From contig SMMW01000613.1 of the NCBI GenBank assembly GCA_004794655.1, positions 845,001 through 909,000 of the forward strand: a DNA stretch of 64,000 nt. The letters are read 5' to 3'. Shown here in pieces: positions 53,776 through 60,505 of this stretch; within the stretch, counting starts at the first letter, position 1, and each line of letters starts with the position of its first letter. A program made the translations under genes and the position numbers. The stretch comes from Marisa cornuarietis. Taxonomy: Eukaryota > Mollusca > Gastropoda > Architaenioglossa > Ampullariidae. The notes beneath the pieces are model-generated. The model did no database searches and was not told the origin of the DNA. It worked only from the letters and a program-made list of their open reading frames with translations.

Positions 53776-55429
53776 GTGTTTTGTTTTAGTTTGATGTAGT
53801 CAACAGTATTTTGAAAATTAGCCTTGGCAGGGGCAGGTCCTGAGTTGTTGACATTTTCCACATTTACGGAGTTTATCTTTTTAAGATTCTTTCTCTCTTT
53901 CCGTGTGTGTGTGCGCGCGCATAGGTATGCGTTGTGTTAAGAGAGAATAATTATTTCATCCAAGGTTTATTAAGCATATATATAAAATAGTGTTAATTTC
54001 TGGGATAGTATTCTGAAATATTGTATAATCACACTATTCCATTGACATTATGTAACTTTAGTAATCTAGTGAGATTGAATGACTCCAGTAGTCTACTGGT
54101 GTAACTACTCTAGTGAGACTGTATGACTCCAGTAGTCTACTAGTATAACTACTCTAGTGAGACTGTATGACTCCAGTAGTCTACTGGTATAACTACTCTA
54201 GTGAGACTGTATGACTCCAGTAGTCTACTGGTGTAACTACTCTAGTGAGATTGAATGACTCCAGTAGTCTACTGGTGTAACTACTCTAGTGAGACTGTAT
54301 GACTCCAGTAGTCTACTGGTGTAACTACTCTAGTGAGACTGTATGACTCCAGTAGTCTACTGGTGTAACTACTCTAGTGAGACTGAATGACTCCAGTAGT
54401 CTACTGGTGTAACTACTCTAGTGAGATTGAATGACTCCAGTAGTCTACTGGTGTAACTACTCTAGTGAGATTGAATGACTCCAGTAGTCTACTGGTGTAA
54501 CTACTCTAGTGAGACTGTATGACTCCAGTAGTCTACTGGTGTAACTACTCTAGTGAGACTGAATGACTCCAGTAGTCTACTGTTGTAAGTACTCTAGTGT
54601 GACTGTATGTCTCCAGTCTGGTGAGACTGAACGATTCCAGTAGTCTAATGGTGTAACTACTCTAGTGAGATTGAATGACTCCAGTCTAGTGAGATTCAAT
54701 GACTCCAGTGTGACCCCCCACGATGTGAACCTGCAATATTCTACTAAAGGTGTGTGAGTTAAGTAGCCCACGGACATGTCTTAAGTGCAGTAGTCTACTG
54801 AAGTTGTATATAAGTATAGTCAGTCTACTGACTGTAAGTGCAGCACTCTACTAAACCTGTGAAAAAGTCTGCTGAAAAGGCGTCAAGTACAAAGGTCTAC
54901 TGACTGTAAGTGCAGCGGTCTGCTGAAGCAATTCTTCAAAGGAAACGGTGATGAAAGTTGAAAGGCGGAAGGGGAGGGTTAAGCTAAGATGATAAACGAC
55001 TGTCACACGGCAGGGGAGGTAAGGCGTGAAAAGAGAAATGAAAGAACAGCGAAATGTCTAGAAGGTCGCAGAGATTGGGGGGGGGATGTCGGGGAGGAGA
55101 GGGGTGAGCTTCACTCTCGACGTGTTTTACTCACAACTGCAGTCCGCCTGCTAATGTTGACTGATGAAATAGAGGCACTCTGCCTGTACCCCCGCCTCCC
55201 TCCTCTCCTGGGTCCTCCTCCTCCTCCTCTCAGCTGTTTTCCGCCCTGTGGTGACCTTTGGGTAGGTACAGACGGCACAACACTCCATCGTCTCATCTTC
55301 CTTATGTTTTGCTTCTTGTTTCCTGGCTACTCTTTTTAGCTTTGTTTCTCTTTCCCAGGTCTGGCTTCACACAAATGAGCTCAAGTTTTCAAACAACAGC
55401 TAAGGCGTATTCGGGTACACACGCCCGTT

Positions 55430-55475
<46 letters not shown>

Positions 55476-58400
55476 TTTGTATGTGTGTGCGCGCAAACAT
55501 TTCAAGTCTAGAATCTTACTGACCTGTCCATGTCCTCATTTATCACCTATCTTCATTCTTTTCATTGTCTCTCGACACTTTAATATGTCCTTCGTCTTTT
55601 TCCTCTTGTTTCTCACCCTGACGTACTCTCTGACGACGGTGACGATGATAATGACGAAAATAAAGACCACAACGATGCTGATTGATGACAATGATGACTA
55701 CGGCGACCATAAGGACTACAGGGCGAAGGCCACTACGATGGCAGTGTATAAGCCACTGGCAGGTGTTTGTCATTTTAGTGGAGGCTCTTAATACTGCAAG
55801 TCAACCTGACTGTTACAGTGAATACTGCAAGTCAACCTGACTGTTACAGTGAATACTGCAAGTCAACCTGACTGTTACAGTGAAAACTGCAAGTCAACCT
55901 GACTGTTACAGTGAATACTGCAAGTCAACCTGACTGTTACAGTGAATACTGCAAGTCAACCTGACTGTTACAGTGAATACTGCAAGTCAACCTGACTGTT
56001 ACAGTGAATACTGCAAGTCAACCTGACTGTTACTGTGAATACTGCAAGTCAACCTGACTGTTACAGTGAATACTGCAAGTCAACATGACTGTTACAGTGA
56101 ATACTGCAAGTCAACCTGACTGTTACAGTGAATACTGCAAGTCAACATGACTGTTACTGTGAATACTGCAAGTCAACCTGACTGTTACTGTGAATACTGC
56201 AAATCAACCTGACTGCTACAGTGAATACTACAAGTCAACCTGACTGTTACTGTGAATACTGCTAGTCAACCTGACTGTTAATACTGCAAGTCAACCTGAC
56301 TGTTAATACTGCAAATCAACCTGACTTTTAAAACTGCAAGTCAACCTGACTGTTACAGTGAATACTACAAGTCAACCTGTTACCGTTACTGTCAATACTG
56401 CAAGTCAACCTGTTACTGTTACTGTGAATACTGCAAGTCAACCTGACTCTTACTGTGAATACTGTAAGTCATCTTGTTACTGTTACTCTACCCTTGACCT
56501 ACTACTGCTACAGTATCTCCGGCTCAATGATTAAAAAGCTCCAACTCCAGCTCCCACCCTCACCGTCTGCTCTGATGTTACTGTTACTGTCAATACTGCA
56601 AATCAACCTGACTGTTAATACTGCAAGTCAACCTGACTGTTACAGTGAATACTACAAGTCAACCTGTTACCGTTACTGTCAATACTGCAAGTCAACCTGT
56701 TACTGTTACTGTGAATACTGCAAGTCAACCTGACTCTTACTGTGAATACTGTAAGTCATCTTGTTACTGTTACTCTACCCTTGACCTACTACTGCTACAG
56801 TATCTCCGGCTCAATGATTAAAAAGCTCCAACTCCAGCTCCCACCCTCACCGTCTGCTCTGATGTTACTGTTACTGTCAATACTGCAAATCAACCTGACT
56901 GTTAATACTGCAAGTCAACCTGACTGTTACAGTGAATACTACAAGTCAACCTGTTACTGTTACTGTCAATACTGCAAGTCAACCTGACTGTTACTGTCAA
57001 TACTGTAAGTCATCTTGTTACTGTTACTGTCAATACTGCAAATCAACCTGACTGTTAATACTGCAAGTCAACCTGACTGTTACAGTGAATACTACAAGTC
57101 AACCTGTTACTGTTACTGTCAATACTGCAAGTCAACCTGACTGTTACTGTCAATACTGTAAGTCATCTTGTTACTGTTACTGTCAATACTGCAAATCAAC
57201 CTGACTGTTAATACTGCAAGTCAACCTGACTGTTACAGTGAATACTACAAGTCAACCTGTTACTGTTACTGTCAATACTGCAAGTCAACCTGACTGTTAC
57301 TGTCAATACTGCAAGTCAATCTGAATGTTACAGTGAATACTGCAAGTCAACCTGTTACTGTCAATTATCAAAACATGTGAAGGCTCGTGATTTTCTAGCT
57401 CACCCATATCGTCTGCTACCAACATGGCTACCAACTCAAACATACTTCAACAACGTGACTACGATTTAGTTCATTCTGATCAAACACAATTCAAAGTTGT
57501 GATTTTTTAAACTGTGTGGAAGGTTATTATTAGATTAAGTAACCACTGCTCTCTCTCTCTCTGTCTCTCTCTATGTATATATATATATTGTTTGTAATAT
57601 GTATAAATGAAATTTCTGCGCAACACAAGCAGACATTTCACTGAGATAGCCCGAATCCCTTTGTCTCTTAGATCGCTAAATTTCAATCAATTTATGCTTG
57701 GAATATTAATTAAAACTCGAGCTATCAACACACCGATAACCAACTGCCAGCCATTTAACAGATTCCCTCCCCCCCCCCACAGCGCGCTCACACCCACACG
57801 AGGGCTGATTCCCAAATCCATGGATTAGACTCATGAGAGCGACCACCATCCCCATCAGTACCAATGCTTGAGCTCCCATCACGAGGAGAAGGCGAGAGGT
57901 TTAACATCTGAGAGGTGGTTAGAATGAGGGGAGGGGAGGAGAGCTGGTGGGGTGGAGGGACAACACCAATATCCGCCCCTCACCAGGAGCAAGACTTGCA
58001 AGGAAATCAAAAGCCCTGGCAACAAAGGTGTCTCACAGTCAGCTCCCACAGGGACTGCAAGACGGCGACTGAATCTTCACAAGGGCCCGACAAGGTTCAA
58101 GACATCTTAGCAGGTCATTAAATAGTTCATGAAACACTTGTCCTGTCGGCAAACAAAAGTATTCATGTAACACTAAGATCTTTCCAGAAAAGTCGACTGC
58201 AGGGGAGGTCCATGTCAGAGGAATTGAACAATGACTTGTCACACACACACTCACGGCTGTCGAGCGATGTCAGCAGTGAGAGGACTACAGGAAATATGTG
58301 TGCGTGTGTGTGTACAGGCTCTTCATGTCTATCAATACACAAAGCAAGGCTGTGCACATTATTCATATAACTCGTGTGTTTACAATATACAGGTATGCAA

Positions 58401-60505
58401 AGTACACAAATGTGGAATTTTGTATAAAAATAAATATGTTCACTCGTGAAAAACCTCAACATGCAGGTCAGAAAGTGTCTGTCGTCGAGCTCTCATGATT
58501 AATAATTATCACACTTCTGGGTATTAATAGTCACAACTTGGAAACCGCTTGAAATAATTAGCGGCCCTTTAGTCATGGGGAGGGAACAAGCCCTCGACAA
58601 GATTATGTGACAGAAACCATCAGTAATTTAGTCATTTCCACTGATTTAATAAGCCATTCGGCGTTCCCACCCACCTAGACTAACCCTCGGACAAGCGGTC
58701 ATCTAGCTTTCATGTTGAATGGTTGGGAAGCAGTCTACAGGTGTGGATGTACGGGTCAGGTGGGCGAAAAAGACCTGACAACACATCACAACTGGGTTGT
58801 GGCTAAAAAAAAAGTTTTTCAAAGGATGCAAGAGGTCTACCGCAAATGTACATCGTGATCGGGCAGATGATGCTCTTAATCTGGGTGGTCAGGTGTAATC
58901 TGGGTACTCAGGTGTAATCTGGGTGGTGCTCAGGTGTAATCTGGGTCCTCAGGTGTAATCTGGGTGCTCAGGTGTAACGATTACATAGGCAGCCGTACGT
59001 AACAGTGTTTCACTCATCTGTAATGGTCCGACACCTGTATGCATGAAACCTAAAAGCGACTTTGTAACAATACCATTCACATTTTGTTTGTTTATTTATT
59101 TTCGTCAAAATTGTGGGCATTCGGATTTAAAATAAAAAAGCAGAACTGACTGTGAAGTATATAGTTCAGGTGAACAATGAAGGTGAATGGACGGCAATGA
59201 AGACAAGGATGAGAAAGAAAGAGAAGCAGGCCTGGAGGGTGTCTGCACTCTTGCACGTGCTTGTCTGAGAAAACCTCTCGTCAAAGGTGACAGACGCAGC
59301 CGACTAAAGGAAAAAAAAAACACACCTTCACAAACGAAACAAAAGGAAAAAAACTTAACGTTCCGGAGCCGTAAACCGAACCTCAGCGACTTCAGGGTGG
59401 AAACAGCAGACGGTGAGGGGTGGGAGCTGGAGTTGGAGCTTTTTAATCATTGAGCCGGAGATACTGTAGCAGTAGTAGGTCAAGGGTAGAGTTAAGCTGA
59501 GCGCAAGGAGATTGACATCACGAATGTATGACGTAGGATGTATGATGTAGTAAGAATGACGTAGGATGTATGAAGTAGTAAGAATGACGTAGAATGTATG
59601 ACGTAGAATGTATGACGTAGTTAGTATGAAGTAGTAAGAATGACGTAGAATGTATGACGTAGGATGTATGATGTAGTAAGAATGACGTAGAATGTATGAG
59701 GTAGTAGGGGGACGGTTGAATGAGAGAAACGAGAGAGGATGGAAGCCAAAAGAGAATAAAGACGCTTACTATTACAGTACAACGATACACAAGCCTCACC
59801 ATCCACACTATCATGAGAATCACCCGGTATCTTTCTCTATTATGTCATATTGTGTATGTCATATACCAGCAGGTGTATTACACACACGTCTATTTATTGT
59901 AATGGTACCAATAGTGTCATCCACCTTCAAATCTGTCTCACGAAAATGTGTGTAAATCTGAAAGTCACCATGTGTGTGTGTGTGTGTGTGTTCATTGGTC
60001 TCCATTGTATTGTGTGCATAGCTGAGTGTGTCTATCAGAATGGTTATCTCGTCATCGCCTGTTAGCTCATTCTTATCACACATCAGCCCACCTGCCTCCC
60101 TATCGTCGTGTGTGGGTAAACACAGATGAGACAAAAGAGGAGAGACGACTGACAGACCATCACAGCCTACGACAGTTATTACTGCCATCCACATGTCGCG
60201 AAATCCAGTAGAAAAATAGAAATGTTTTTTTAAAACATCCTGAGTAGTCAATATCCTCTTTATATACTGCTTAACCTACCTGACCGCCCTGGTCGATCAC
60301 TCTTCGCCTTAGCGGCTTCCGCGTGCTGGAGGTCAATGAAAAGGGTAACCACAACGAGGATGACGAGCAGCAGGTCGCGCACGATTCCTGCGATGTTGTT
60401 ATCGAGGCGACGATGGCGCTGGTGATGTTTAGGCGTCGCTGGTAACGACGTGGTGGGTGGAAGGGTGGATGAGACCGAAGATGAGGACAAGCGCGAGGGA
60501 GGCAT
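25595..60505 (-). CDS. scube: SCUBE (signal peptide, CUB and EGF-like domain-containing protein), complete gene, 22 coding exons
   Basis: Spliced CDS on the minus strand: 60505-60280, 42869-42750, 40543-40421, 40225-40103, 39572-39441, 39136-39020, 38666-38550, 38060-37938, 37708-37592, 37012-36890, 35882-35664, 35212-35093, 34932-34774, 33208-33106, 32527-32424, 31934-31773, 31083-30916, 29405-29244, 27389-27192, 26657-26505, 26110-26031, 25738-25595. It totals 3,093 nt, giving 1,030 residues and TGA; vertebrate SCUBE1-3 are about 990-1,000 residues. All 21 introns are GT-AG and every junction keeps phase. Order: signal peptide (about 1-64), nine EGF-like domains (about 76-440), basic spacer (about 441-675), three cysteine-rich GCC2/GCC3 repeats (about 676-839), CUB (about 843-956) and the family C-terminal tail (957-1030). 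The match to remembered vertebrate SCUBE runs to the last exon and is near-gapless in the CUB and tail. Family knowledge: secreted, membrane-tethered, oligomeric glycoproteins that release lipid-modified Hedgehog or act as BMP/TGF-beta or VEGF co-receptors. Which of these roles applies here cannot be read from sequence. Confidence 0.95.
25748..25778 (+). repeat. (CA)n microsatellite next to the acceptor of SCUBE exon 22
   Basis: On the transcribed strand this is a TG tract ending about 10 nt before the exon 22 acceptor. Confidence 0.93.
26031..26110 (-). CDS. scube: SCUBE exon 21: conserved C-terminal tail
   Basis: Acceptor TTGTTTCAG, donor TTTAAG|GTGAGT, 80 nt, phase 1 in and 0 out. It encodes [18 protein letters not shown], the family tail immediately after CUB. 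Confidence 0.95.
26505..26657 (-). CDS. scube: SCUBE exon 20: CUB domain, second part
   Basis: Acceptor TGTGTGCAG, donor AATG|GTAAGG, 153 nt, phase 1-1. It encodes VTFETCTSL (the fourth CUB cysteine), then [18 protein letters not shown] and [10 protein letters not shown], closing the CUB beta sandwich. NNT is a potential sequon. Confidence 0.97.
27192..27389 (-). CDS. scube: SCUBE exon 19: CUB domain, first part
   Basis: Acceptor CTGTTCTGTCAG, donor ACAA|GTGAGC, 198 nt, phase 1-1. It has the classic CUB opening [11 protein letters not shown], then [16 protein letters not shown] and [12 protein letters not shown], with CGDVLVMRK at the end. The first three of four CUB cysteines are here. This is the strongest family match in the window. 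Confidence 0.97.
27481..28917 (+). repeat. 30-bp minisatellite in SCUBE intron 18
   Basis: The unit is approximately ACTATGAACATTCTGAGTCA plus CTTTGCTGAG, about 47 copies. The block 28290-28600 is nearly perfectly homogeneous, with variable units on both sides. Because 30 is a multiple of three, one frame stays open on each strand, giving spurious 157- and 138-codon ORFs of ten-residue repeats. Confidence 0.97.
29244..29405 (-). CDS. scube: SCUBE exon 18: cysteine-rich repeat 3
   Basis: Acceptor CACTGTCCAG, donor AAAG|GTAGGT, 162 nt, phase 1-1. The core is [18 protein letters not shown], then [16 protein letters not shown]. It matches the third SCUBE repeat with the same cysteine spacing. 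Confidence 0.95.
29591..30190 (+). repeat. 35-bp minisatellite in SCUBE intron 17
   Basis: The unit is approximately GACAAAGTGGATATGGGGAA plus CATTGGTGGCACTTA, about 17 copies, degenerating toward 30.1 kb. Confidence 0.95.
30916..31083 (-). CDS. scube: SCUBE exon 17: cysteine-rich repeat 2
   Basis: Acceptor (TG)n-TGTGCAG, donor AAGG|GTGAGA, 168 nt, phase 1-1. The core is [18 protein letters not shown], then [15 protein letters not shown], typical of the family. NGS is a potential sequon. The intron's 3' end is made of a TG microsatellite of about 54 bp that reaches the acceptor. Skipping this exon would stay in frame and remove exactly one repeat. Confidence 0.95.
31085..31138 (+). repeat. 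(CA)n microsatellite forming the 3' end of SCUBE intron 16
   Basis: On the transcribed strand it is (TG)n running directly into TGTGCAG|, the exon 17 acceptor, with no separate pyrimidine tract. Confidence 0.95.
31773..31934 (-). CDS. scube: SCUBE exon 16: cysteine-rich (GCC2/GCC3) repeat 1
   Basis: Acceptor GCTTTCAG, donor ACAG|GTGAGC, 162 nt, phase 1-1. It shows [16 protein letters not shown], then [18 protein letters not shown], the C-x-x-C-P-x-G-x-Y-Q pattern of ephrin-receptor-like/GCC2_GCC3 repeats. In vertebrate SCUBE these repeats and the CUB domain mediate surface attachment and partner binding. Confidence 0.95.
32424..32527 (-). CDS. scube: SCUBE exon 15: end of spacer
   Basis: Acceptor CTCGTGCAG, donor TGCG|GTGAGT, 104 nt, phase 2 in and 1 out. 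It encodes [17 protein letters not shown], then [13 protein letters not shown], aligning with the family segment just before the first cysteine-rich repeat. NKT is a potential sequon. Confidence 0.9.
33106..33208 (-). CDS. scube: SCUBE exon 14: spacer, strongly basic
   Basis: Acceptor TGTTACAG. The donor is read as ATCAA|GTGGGT, 103 nt, phase 1 in and 2 out. This donor rather than TGG|GTGACT four bases later keeps phase and gives a gapless fit to vertebrate SCUBE across the junction ([14 protein letters not shown]). The exon carries [14 protein letters not shown], a dense basic, possibly amphipathic stretch. Confidence 0.85.
33280..34748 (+). repeat. 32-bp minisatellite in SCUBE intron 13
   Basis: The unit is approximately TGACGTTCACTGTGTCCTGT plus CTACATGTTGTC, about 46 copies. 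Two main variants (GTGTCCTGTCTAC and CTGTCGTGTATAC) alternate through 33.9-34.5 kb, a sign of dimer-level amplification. It fills nearly the whole 1,565-nt intron. Confidence 0.97.
34774..34932 (-). CDS. scube: SCUBE exon 13: spacer
   Basis: Acceptor GTGTTAAG|GTCAG was chosen because the alternative AG four bases later would break phase and meet a stop. Donor ACAG|GTAAGG, 159 nt, phase 1-1. It encodes [15 protein letters not shown], then a basic stretch and [10 protein letters not shown], which aligns with the ITAEFEIE-type segment of vertebrate SCUBE. NIT is a potential sequon. The polypyrimidine tract is weak. Confidence 0.88.
35093..35212 (-). CDS. scube: SCUBE exon 12: spacer
   Basis: Acceptor GTGTGCAG, donor GAAG|GTAGAC, 120 nt, phase 1-1. 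It encodes a basic segment with YKRRARLAF, then [15 protein letters not shown]. The cysteine followed by a sequon matches the SCUBE spacer in pattern. KRRAR resembles a basic proprotein-convertase site, but cleavage is not demonstrated. Confidence 0.88.
35664..35882 (-). CDS. scube: SCUBE exon 11: start of spacer region
   Basis: Acceptor CTTGTCTGTCAG, donor TCTG|GTAAGT, 219 nt, phase 1-1. It begins DADQC, a vestige of a calcium-EGF start, and then leaves the EGF pattern. [14 protein letters not shown] and later [13 protein letters not shown] correspond to the poorly conserved linker after EGF 9 in the family. NTS is a potential N-glycosylation sequon. Confidence 0.9.
36890..37012 (-). CDS. 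scube: SCUBE exon 10: calcium-binding EGF-like domain 9
   Basis: Acceptor CCTTTCAG, donor GTTG|GTAAGT, 123 nt, phase 1-1. It starts [24 protein letters not shown] fits the hydroxylation consensus, and NCT is a potential N-glycosylation sequon. It closes a nine-EGF array, the canonical SCUBE number. Confidence 0.95.
37592..37708 (-). CDS. scube: SCUBE exon 9: calcium-binding EGF-like domain 8
   Basis: Acceptor GTGTGCAG, donor GCAG|GTGCCT, 117 nt, phase 1-1. It starts [11 protein letters not shown], and [12 protein letters not shown] fits the hydroxylation consensus. The donor +3 to +6 bases (GCCT) are weaker than in neighbouring exons. Confidence 0.94.
37852..37884 (+). repeat. (GT)n microsatellite in SCUBE intron 8
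   Basis: About 16 GT units. Confidence 0.95.
37938..38060 (-). CDS. scube: SCUBE exon 8: calcium-binding EGF-like domain 7
   Basis: Acceptor GTTGACTAG, donor ATAG|GTAAGG, 123 nt, phase 1-1. It starts DIDEC and contains [12 protein letters not shown], matching the hydroxylation consensus. A 33-bp GT microsatellite sits in the intron just downstream, at 37852-37884. Confidence 0.95.
   Translation of the reverse strand: MSTNVRQTRAAAATSVSTTMAVMSVCALRARRSGWTRALA
38550..38666 (-). CDS. scube: SCUBE exon 7: EGF-like domain 6
   Basis: Acceptor CTGTCTGTAG, donor CTAG|GTGACT, 117 nt, phase 1-1. The core is [13 protein letters not shown], then [12 protein letters not shown] and [11 protein letters not shown]. 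It is the same non-calcium TG-loop type as EGF 5, its apparent sister module. Confidence 0.94.
39020..39136 (-). CDS. scube: SCUBE exon 6: EGF-like domain 5
   Basis: Acceptor GACGTTTCAG, donor ATTG|GTCAGT, 117 nt, phase 1-1. The core is [13 protein letters not shown], then [12 protein letters not shown]. This is the non-calcium TG-loop EGF type that SCUBE proteins carry in the middle of the EGF array. Confidence 0.94.
39280..39309 (+). repeat. (CA)n microsatellite in SCUBE intron 5
   Basis: About 15 CA units. Confidence 0.95.
39441..39572 (-). CDS. scube: SCUBE exon 5: EGF-like domain 4 with Ser/Pro-rich loop
   Basis: Acceptor GACTCCTTAG, donor ATCC|GTACGT, 132 nt, phase 1-1. Six EGF cysteines are present. 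The loop after the second pair reads [16 protein letters not shown], several residues longer than the matching loop in EGF 5 and 6. There is no calcium-binding start motif, as in the vertebrate domains at this position. A long antisense open frame crosses this exon and is not a gene. Confidence 0.9.
39690..39990 (+). repeat. Degenerate tandem repeat with CTTATCCTGTCATC core in SCUBE intron 4
   Basis: Variants of TTATCCTGTCATCNGTCATC recur about eight times. They underlie part of a spurious 340-codon open frame on the plus strand. Confidence 0.7.
40103..40225 (-). CDS. scube: SCUBE exon 4: calcium-binding EGF-like domain 3
   Basis: Acceptor CTGCAG, donor GGCA|GTGAGT, 123 nt, phase 1-1. It starts DLNEC and contains [12 protein letters not shown], which fits the hydroxylation consensus of calcium-binding EGF domains. 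The intron on its 5' side is only 195 nt. Confidence 0.95.
40421..40543 (-). CDS. scube: SCUBE exon 3: calcium-binding EGF-like domain 2
   Basis: Acceptor TGCCAG, donor ATCG|GTGAGT, 123 nt, phase 1-1. It starts DDDEC, a calcium-binding EGF start. It contains [12 protein letters not shown], which fits the C-x-[DN]-x4-[FY]-x-C-x-C Asp/Asn hydroxylation consensus. NFT is a potential N-glycosylation sequon. Confidence 0.95.
42750..42869 (-). CDS. scube: SCUBE exon 2: EGF-like domain 1
   Basis: Acceptor TTTCTGTCTCAG, donor ATGG|GTGAGT, 120 nt, phase 1-1. The domain begins [16 protein letters not shown] and ends with GYGDGK-type residues (FYGDGKIC), carrying the six EGF cysteines. It lacks the D-x-D/N-E calcium motif at its start, unlike EGF 2, 3 and 7-9. 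It is separated from exon 1 by a 17.4-kb intron. Confidence 0.92.
43137..43188 (+). repeat. (GAT)n(GAG)n microsatellite in SCUBE intron 1
   Basis: GATGATGATG runs into GAGGAGGAGG and back to GATGATG. Confidence 0.9.
43500..43654 (+). mobile_element. LINE/SINE 3'-tail relic in SCUBE intron 1
   Basis: GAGCATGCTCTCTATGAAGG...ATGCGCTATAAAAATCTTCACT is followed by (ATT)n. This is the same tail type as at 14.1 kb and 23.4 kb. The body upstream is not recognisable. Confidence 0.45.
44148..44296 (+). repeat. 30-bp minisatellite in SCUBE intron 1
   Basis: The unit is approximately CTAGTCACACCACGACTACT plus GATAACAGAA, about five copies. Confidence 0.9.
47605..48890 (+). repeat. 32-bp minisatellite in SCUBE intron 1, with higher-order duplication
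   Basis: The unit is approximately GTTAGCTATACAGCATGTTA plus ATGCACGCTAAA, about 40 copies. A block of about 195 bp around 48190-48384 recurs about 326 bp later around 48516-48710, including its private variants (TGCTGGCTAACGC and CAACACGTTTGTG). Confidence 0.96.
51642..51722 (-). mobile_element. LINE/SINE 3'-tail relic (minus orientation) in SCUBE intron 1
   Basis: On the minus strand it reads GACGCGCCTTGAGTTCG, a G-rich stretch, AAGGCGCTATACAAG and (TTA)n. This is the GCGC-CTTGAG...GGCGCTATA stem-like tail of molluscan-type retroposons. Confidence 0.45.
53731..53770 (+). repeat. (TG)n microsatellite in SCUBE intron 1
   Basis: About 19 TG units. Confidence 0.95.
54061..54715 (+). repeat. 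44-bp minisatellite in SCUBE intron 1
   Basis: The unit is approximately GTAACTACTCTAGTGAGACT plus GTATGACTCCAGTAGTCTACTGGT, about 15 copies. Most differ only at GAATG/GTATG and GATTG/GACTG. Confidence 0.97.
55433..55472 (+). repeat. (GT)n microsatellite in SCUBE intron 1
   Basis: About 19 GT units. Confidence 0.95.
55786..57365 (+). repeat. 31-bp minisatellite in SCUBE intron 1, with 287-bp higher-order repeat
   Basis: The unit is approximately GAATACTGCAAGTCAACCTG plus ACTGTTACAGT, about 50 copies with shortened and AT-substituted variants. Inside, a 287-bp block is duplicated almost exactly. Each copy contains an 86-bp non-satellite sequence (56485-56570 and 56772-56857). Confidence 0.97.
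58878..58978 (+). repeat. 19-bp minisatellite
   Basis: The unit CTCAGGTGTAATCTGGGTG occurs about five times in SCUBE intron 1. Confidence 0.85.
59406..59492 (-). repeat. Inverted partner of the 86-bp insert in the 31-bp satellite
   Basis: The reverse complement of this stretch equals 56485-56570 and 56772-56857 apart from one extra G in a G run. Flanking sequence is not satellite. It lies in SCUBE intron 1, about 2.5 kb beyond the second insert copy. Confidence 0.92.
59516..59706 (+). repeat. Short tandem repeat based on ATGACGTAG(A/G)ATGT
   Basis: The ~10-bp subunits TGTATGACGTA and AGTAAGAATGACGTAG are mixed in longer irregular units, giving many ATGACGTA motifs. Confidence 0.85.
60280..60505 (-). 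CDS. scube: SCUBE exon 1: initiator Met and signal peptide
   Basis: The ATG at 60505-60503 is the only in-frame ATG in this open stretch and has G at -3. It opens 75 codons plus one base (phase 1). The first ~44 residues are Ser/Thr/Pro-rich, then basic. The hydrophobic core [13 protein letters not shown] lies at about residues 45-57, followed by an AEA-A signal-peptidase-like site near residue 64. The exon ends CGGTCAG|GTAGGT. The N-region is unusually long for a secretory signal, so a signal-anchor or an upstream non-coding exon cannot be excluded. The next codon is completed by exon 2 to give Ala, then the first EGF. Confidence 0.82.

Larger units (their letters stand above)
42870..60279 (-). 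other. scube: SCUBE intron 1 (17.4 kb)
   Basis: Bounded by CAG|GTAGGT at exon 1 and CTGTCTCAG at exon 2. It contains at least five minisatellite families, several TG tracts and two retroposon tails. No nested gene is supported on either strand. Large first introns often hold enhancers, but I cannot identify any by eye. Confidence 0.85.

Noticed and set aside
54061..54715. CRISPR-like regular array of 44-bp units
   Set aside because: The units are contiguous tandem copies with no unique spacers, in a eukaryotic intron. The same applies to the other minisatellites.
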